A stretch of 64,000 nt of DNA from Sediminibacillus dalangtanensis (GTDB lineage Bacteria > Bacillota > Bacilli > Bacillales > Amphibacillaceae): NCBI RefSeq assembly GCF_017792025.1, contig NZ_CP046956.1, positions 682,001-746,000 of the forward strand. Reading direction: 5' to 3'. Below are positions 61,217 to 64,000 of the stretch, in pieces. The notes beneath the pieces are model-generated. The model was not told where the DNA came from, ran no database searches, and saw only the letters and a program-made list of their open reading frames with translations. Each line of letters begins with the position of its first letter. Within the stretch, counting starts at the first letter, position 1. A program made the translations under genes and the position numbers.

Positions 61217-62998
61217 ATGGGGATAAAGTTTTGGACAGGCAATAAAAACAAAGAGCATGCAACAAGACGATCAGCCATAAGTCGCTTCCTATTAAAAAAT
61301 GGAAAATGGAAGAACATTACCATTAGTCGTAAACTGTTGTTACAGGCATTTTTGACGATTGGCCTTTATCTTACAGCAGCGGTTATTATGGGTAGTTTAC
61401 TGATTAGTTTGGTGAAGGATATCCACCATATAAAACTTCAGGAAGAACGGGCGGTACAGATGACGGAAATAGGTTCTTTGATAAGATCGAAAGACATTCG
61501 TATCGCCGATTACATAACCTTTTTACGAAGTGAGGACCAGCAAGAATACCGCCAGCTTCGCAATAGTTTGAATGAAAAAATAGAAGAGGTCTCTTCAGCT
61601 GTAGCTGATACCCCGGCGGCTGGGACGTTCCAGCAAATAGAAAAAAACAACCAGAAAATCGATAAGCTGTTTGTCGATAATGTCGTCCCGTCGGTAGTAA
61701 GAGGAGACACGTCGATTTATACCGATGCACGTTTGGAAATTTCCTCGCTGCGCAATCAGAATGTCGAACTGCTTGATCAGCTTAAAGCGGAGGTTCAGGC
61801 AGACAGTAACAAATTGATCTCTATCGCAGAAAACAGAATCCGGACAGGCATGATTTCCATGGCAGCGGTTGTACTGATTGTCAGTATTGTTAGTGCCGGC
61901 ATGGCGATCCTTATTGCCCGCTCTCTTAGACAAGGGCTGAAGCAAATCGTGGAAGTCAGTCATCGAATTGCCGATGGCGACCTGACCAACCAAGAAATCG
62001 ATTACCAAGGGGAAGATGAAATCGGCCAACTGACTCAAGCGGTGAACAAGATGAATCAGAGAATCAAGGAGATGGTCGGCCATATAAAGCAAACATCACG
62101 CAAAGTTTCAGGGCAAAGTAACTTTTTGCACCGTCATTCCAACGAAGTACAGCAGGCAAGTGAAAATATAGCTTCCACCATGCAGCAATTATCGGCGAGC
62201 TCCCAGGAGCAAGCTGGTTTTTCACAGAGTATCCATGGAATTGTCAGTAGTTTTTACCAGGATATTGATCGGGTAGATGCAAAAGGAGCCGAGCTGGCTG
62301 ATTCTTCCCGACAAGTTCTATCTGCCACGCAGGCCGGAAGCGAGTCGATGAAAAGTACAACAAGTCAGATGAAAGAAGTCCATGCTATTTTTGAAGGTGC
62401 AGTTAAAAAAATGCGCAATTTGGATCAGAGCTCCAAGGAAATCTCTCATTTGGTGGAAGTGATCAAAGGAATTGCTGCACAAACCAATTTGCTTGCGCTT
62501 AATGCTTCGATTGAGGCAGCCAGGGCAGGCACTGCCGGAAAAGGCTTTGCCGTTGTCGCCGAAGAAGTTCGGAAGCTCGCAACACAGGTCGAGCTTTCAA
62601 TCAGTGAAATCACCAGGATGATTTCTGGAATACAGACGGATACAGCGAAGGTTTCCGCTTCCCTAACGGACGGCTATGAGCAGATCACAGAAGGAAAACA
62701 GCAGTCATTGGAGACGGAGACAAGTTTCAACCATATCCGGGGAGAGATGGAAGGGATGGCCGAAGGAATCCAAACCATCTCTCAGACAATCAGACAGCTG
62801 AGTTTAAACAGCAAAGACATTAACCAATCGGTCGATAAAATTGCGGCTATCACCAACCAATTTTCAGGTGGTTTTGAGCAAGCCTCTGTTTCGATTCTTG
62901 AACAGAAACAAGAAATCAGCGGAGTTTCGGACAGCGCCGCGACTTTGGCGGAATATGCAAGAGAGCTGGATAAGGCAGTCGCCCGCTTTACCATTTGA
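61217..62998 (+). CDS. Methyl-accepting chemotaxis protein
   Basis: A 593-residue chemoreceptor. Transmembrane segment 1 about residues 38-65, an extracytoplasmic helical sensor about 66-205, segment 2 about 208-232, HAMP ([22 protein letters not shown]), then the long coiled-coil signalling domain with the hairpin tip [41 protein letters not shown]. It binds CheW/CheA in the membrane; the ligand is unknown. Sensor length fits a four-helix-bundle domain. Its sigma-D promoter supports a motility role. Confidence 0.93.
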   Translation: MGIKFWTGNKNKEHATRRSAISRFLLKNGKWKNITISRKLLLQAFLTIGLYLTAAVIMGSLLISLVKDIHHIKLQEERAVQMTEIGSLIRSKDIRIADYITFLRSEDQQEYRQLRNSLNEKIEEVSSAVADTPAAGTFQQIEKNNQKIDKLFVDNVVPSVVRGDTSIYTDARLEISSLRNQNVELLDQLKAEVQADSNKLISIAENRIRTGMISMAAVVLIVSIVSAGMAILIARSLRQGLKQIVEVSHRIADGDLTNQEIDYQGEDEIGQLTQAVNKMNQRIKEMVGHIKQTSRKVSGQSNFLHRHSNEVQQASENIASTMQQLSASSQEQAGFSQSIHGIVSSFYQDIDRVDAKGAELADSSRQVLSATQAGSESMKSTTSQMKEVHAIFEGAVKKMRNLDQSSKEISHLVEVIKGIAAQTNLLALNASIEAARAGTAGKGFAVVAEEVRKLATQVELSISEITRMISGIQTDTAKVSASLTDGYEQITEGKQQSLETETSFNHIRGEMEGMAEGIQTISQTIRQLSLNSKDINQSVDKIAAITNQFSGGFEQASVSILEQKQEISGVSDSAATLAEYARELDKAVARFTI

Positions 62999-63047
62999 TC
63001 GAACATGCTGTGAAGCAACAGAACCGTAGCTATGTAAAGTCAGGTGA

Positions 63048-63554
63048 TCAAGCTTTTAGCTGGTTGAGCAATTTTTTGGTGTGCTTGGGTGTTTTTAAAT
63101 GATAGATGGTAATGTCGTTGGTGTTCCTCAGCTTGTCTTTGATGGCTGGGGCTCTTCTTTTTTTGAATCTGGCAACCCATAGAAAAAATTCGAGGTCAAG
63201 TTTTTCCCGGCAATCAACTCCCATGTCGGGACGGGTTTTCCCCTGGTATTGAATCCTTCGTTTGACGATGCCATACAAGCATCTCAAGGTGGAATAATCG
63301 AGAAAAATCACGGTGTCTGCTGCCTGCAGCCGTAATTCCATGGTGGATCCGTAGTTCCCGTCAATGATCCATGCATCCTGTTGAATGATTTCCTGCTGCA
63401 GTTTTTGCAGTTCTTTTTTACTGATTGGCTGCCATCCTGGTTTCCAAAAGTAAGCATCCAAGTGGTAGACGGGCAAGTGGAGAATCTCGCCCAATTGTCT
63501 GGCCAAAGTTGATTTTCCGGCTCCGCCGCTGCCGATAATGGCGATTTTTTTCAA
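63048..63554 (-). CDS. FlaR-like AAA/adenylate-kinase-fold protein (DNA topology modulation protein)
   Basis: A 168-residue small P-loop protein: Walker A IIGSGGAGKSTLARQL (residues 6-21), YHLDAYFWKPGWQPIS, DAWIIDGNYGSTMELRLQAADTVIFLDYS (Walker B-like) and the C-terminal HLKTPKHTKKLLNQL. Proteins of this type are annotated as DNA topology modulation protein FlaR, but the biochemical role is uncertain; a nucleotide or small-molecule kinase is possible. The RBS is GGGAGGG. Monocistronic and convergent with the chemoreceptor. Confidence 0.85.
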   Translation of the reverse strand: MKKIAIIGSGGAGKSTLARQLGEILHLPVYHLDAYFWKPGWQPISKKELQKLQQEIIQQDAWIIDGNYGSTMELRLQAADTVIFLDYSTLRCLYGIVKRRIQYQGKTRPDMGVDCREKLDLEFFLWVARFKKRRAPAIKDKLRNTNDITIYHLKTPKHTKKLLNQLKA

Positions 63555-63762
63555 GGGTTAATCCCTCCCGATAACCATAGTTTTAAAGCTTAGATGTGGA
63601 TGTTTGTGGGTTCGATGATGAAGAAAAACTGCAAAAATGAATGGGAAATTTTGTTTTGTTTTTCTGGTGACAGATTTTTAATCATACCATTATTTTTAGA
63701 AAAATCAATCACTTTTTAGAAGAAAGCTGAATCGTGGTTCGTTCCGAAGGAAAACCAAAAGA

Positions 63763-64000
63763 GCCTGGGAGAAAAGCATCGTGACCTAATAAAAACCGAA
63801 CGATTCCTAAATTCGTTCGGTTTTTATAGATGAGCAAAAAGCAAACCGTTCTACCCTTCTCATGAAAGTGCAATTTTCCACTCCGGCAAGGTACTTCGCT
63901 TTCCGCGGGCACGGCTTCAGCTAACTTGGCAAAGAATATCGCATTGCCAAGTGGATCTTCAGCTCGCGCTTATCCCGCTGGAGTCTACGCACCTTGCCTC
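63763..64000 (+). repeat. MITE-like intergenic element, copy 5, cut by the window edge
   Basis: Starts GCCTGGGAGAAAAGCATCGTG, then hairpin AAAACCGAACGA/TCGTTCGGTTTTT (63792-63825), CACTCCGGCAAGGTACTTCGC, GGCACGGCTTCAGCTAACTTGG and CTCGCGCTTATCCCGCTGGAG…ACCTTGCC. Closest in order to copy 3. The preceding 63555-63762 contains no gene. Confidence 0.75.

Noticed and set aside
1..64000. CRISPR arrays, tRNA and rRNA genes, riboswitches
   Set aside because: No regularly spaced repeats, no cloverleaf with a TTCGA arm, and no riboswitch core that I could recognise by reading; a covariance-model search could still reveal one.

Overview
The window looks like chromosome from a low-to-mid GC, spore-forming, aerobic Gram-positive of the Bacillaceae, plausibly a salt-tolerant genus of the Oceanobacillus/Virgibacillus type. 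The evidence is strong GGAGG-type ribosome sites, a CotF-like coat gene, sigma-B- and sigma-D-like promoters, Fur boxes, CcpA/LacI-type operators and lipoproteins with acidic mature regions. The genus is inference. Base composition shifts along the window: roughly 1-25.5 kb is AT-rich and rich in broken genes (accessory DNA), while 26-64 kb is more GC-rich and ordered in operons.

Layout. 0.3-3.9 kb: a Sau3AI/MutH-type restriction endonuclease, a C5-cytosine methyltransferase and a Vsr mismatch endonuclease. 4.3-12.4 kb: single genes (aldo/keto reductase, UPF0158, pyridoxamine-phosphate-oxidase-like stress protein, VOC protein, GyrI-like/WYL pair) mixed with gene debris. 12.4-24.9 kb: a class II lanthipeptide locus. 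25.5-33.5 kb: an HTH-like/vWA divergent pair, a YumC-type ferredoxin-NADP reductase, an SDR, an aldo/keto reductase and a Fur-regulated siderophore importer. 33.6-40.3 kb: small and broken genes, a SEC-C protein, and an HxlR-controlled flavin operon. 40.9-48.9 kb: a GH13_18 phosphorylase, glycerate kinase, sodium symporter and CdaR-type regulator, best read as glucosylglycerate catabolism. 49.3-58.4 kb: a maltodextrin locus (GH13_20 amylase, MalEFG, GH31 alpha-glucosidase, LacI regulator). 58.7-64 kb: coat protein, hydrolase, stress-type membrane protein, chemoreceptor and FlaR-like kinase.

The most interesting part is the lanthipeptide locus. Its precursor gene (22738-22884, minus) encodes only 48 residues and has an unmistakable lacticin 481-type core. 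It is followed by LanM and LanT, faces a LanFEG immunity transporter with its own two-component system, and is preceded by an NprR/PlcR-like HTH-TPR regulator with a 42-codon secreted pheromone precursor 24 nt behind it. A PlcR-box-like palindrome and a second inverted repeat lie upstream of the lanA promoter. Together they suggest a lantibiotic under peptide quorum sensing, with immunity separately induced by a LanRK system.

Other structure: five copies of a mosaic, MITE-like intergenic element with a GGGACAAAAGCAT end and a built-in terminator hairpin; one copy of a different Bacillaceae repeat; and a terminator-like hairpin in the leader of the amylase gene.
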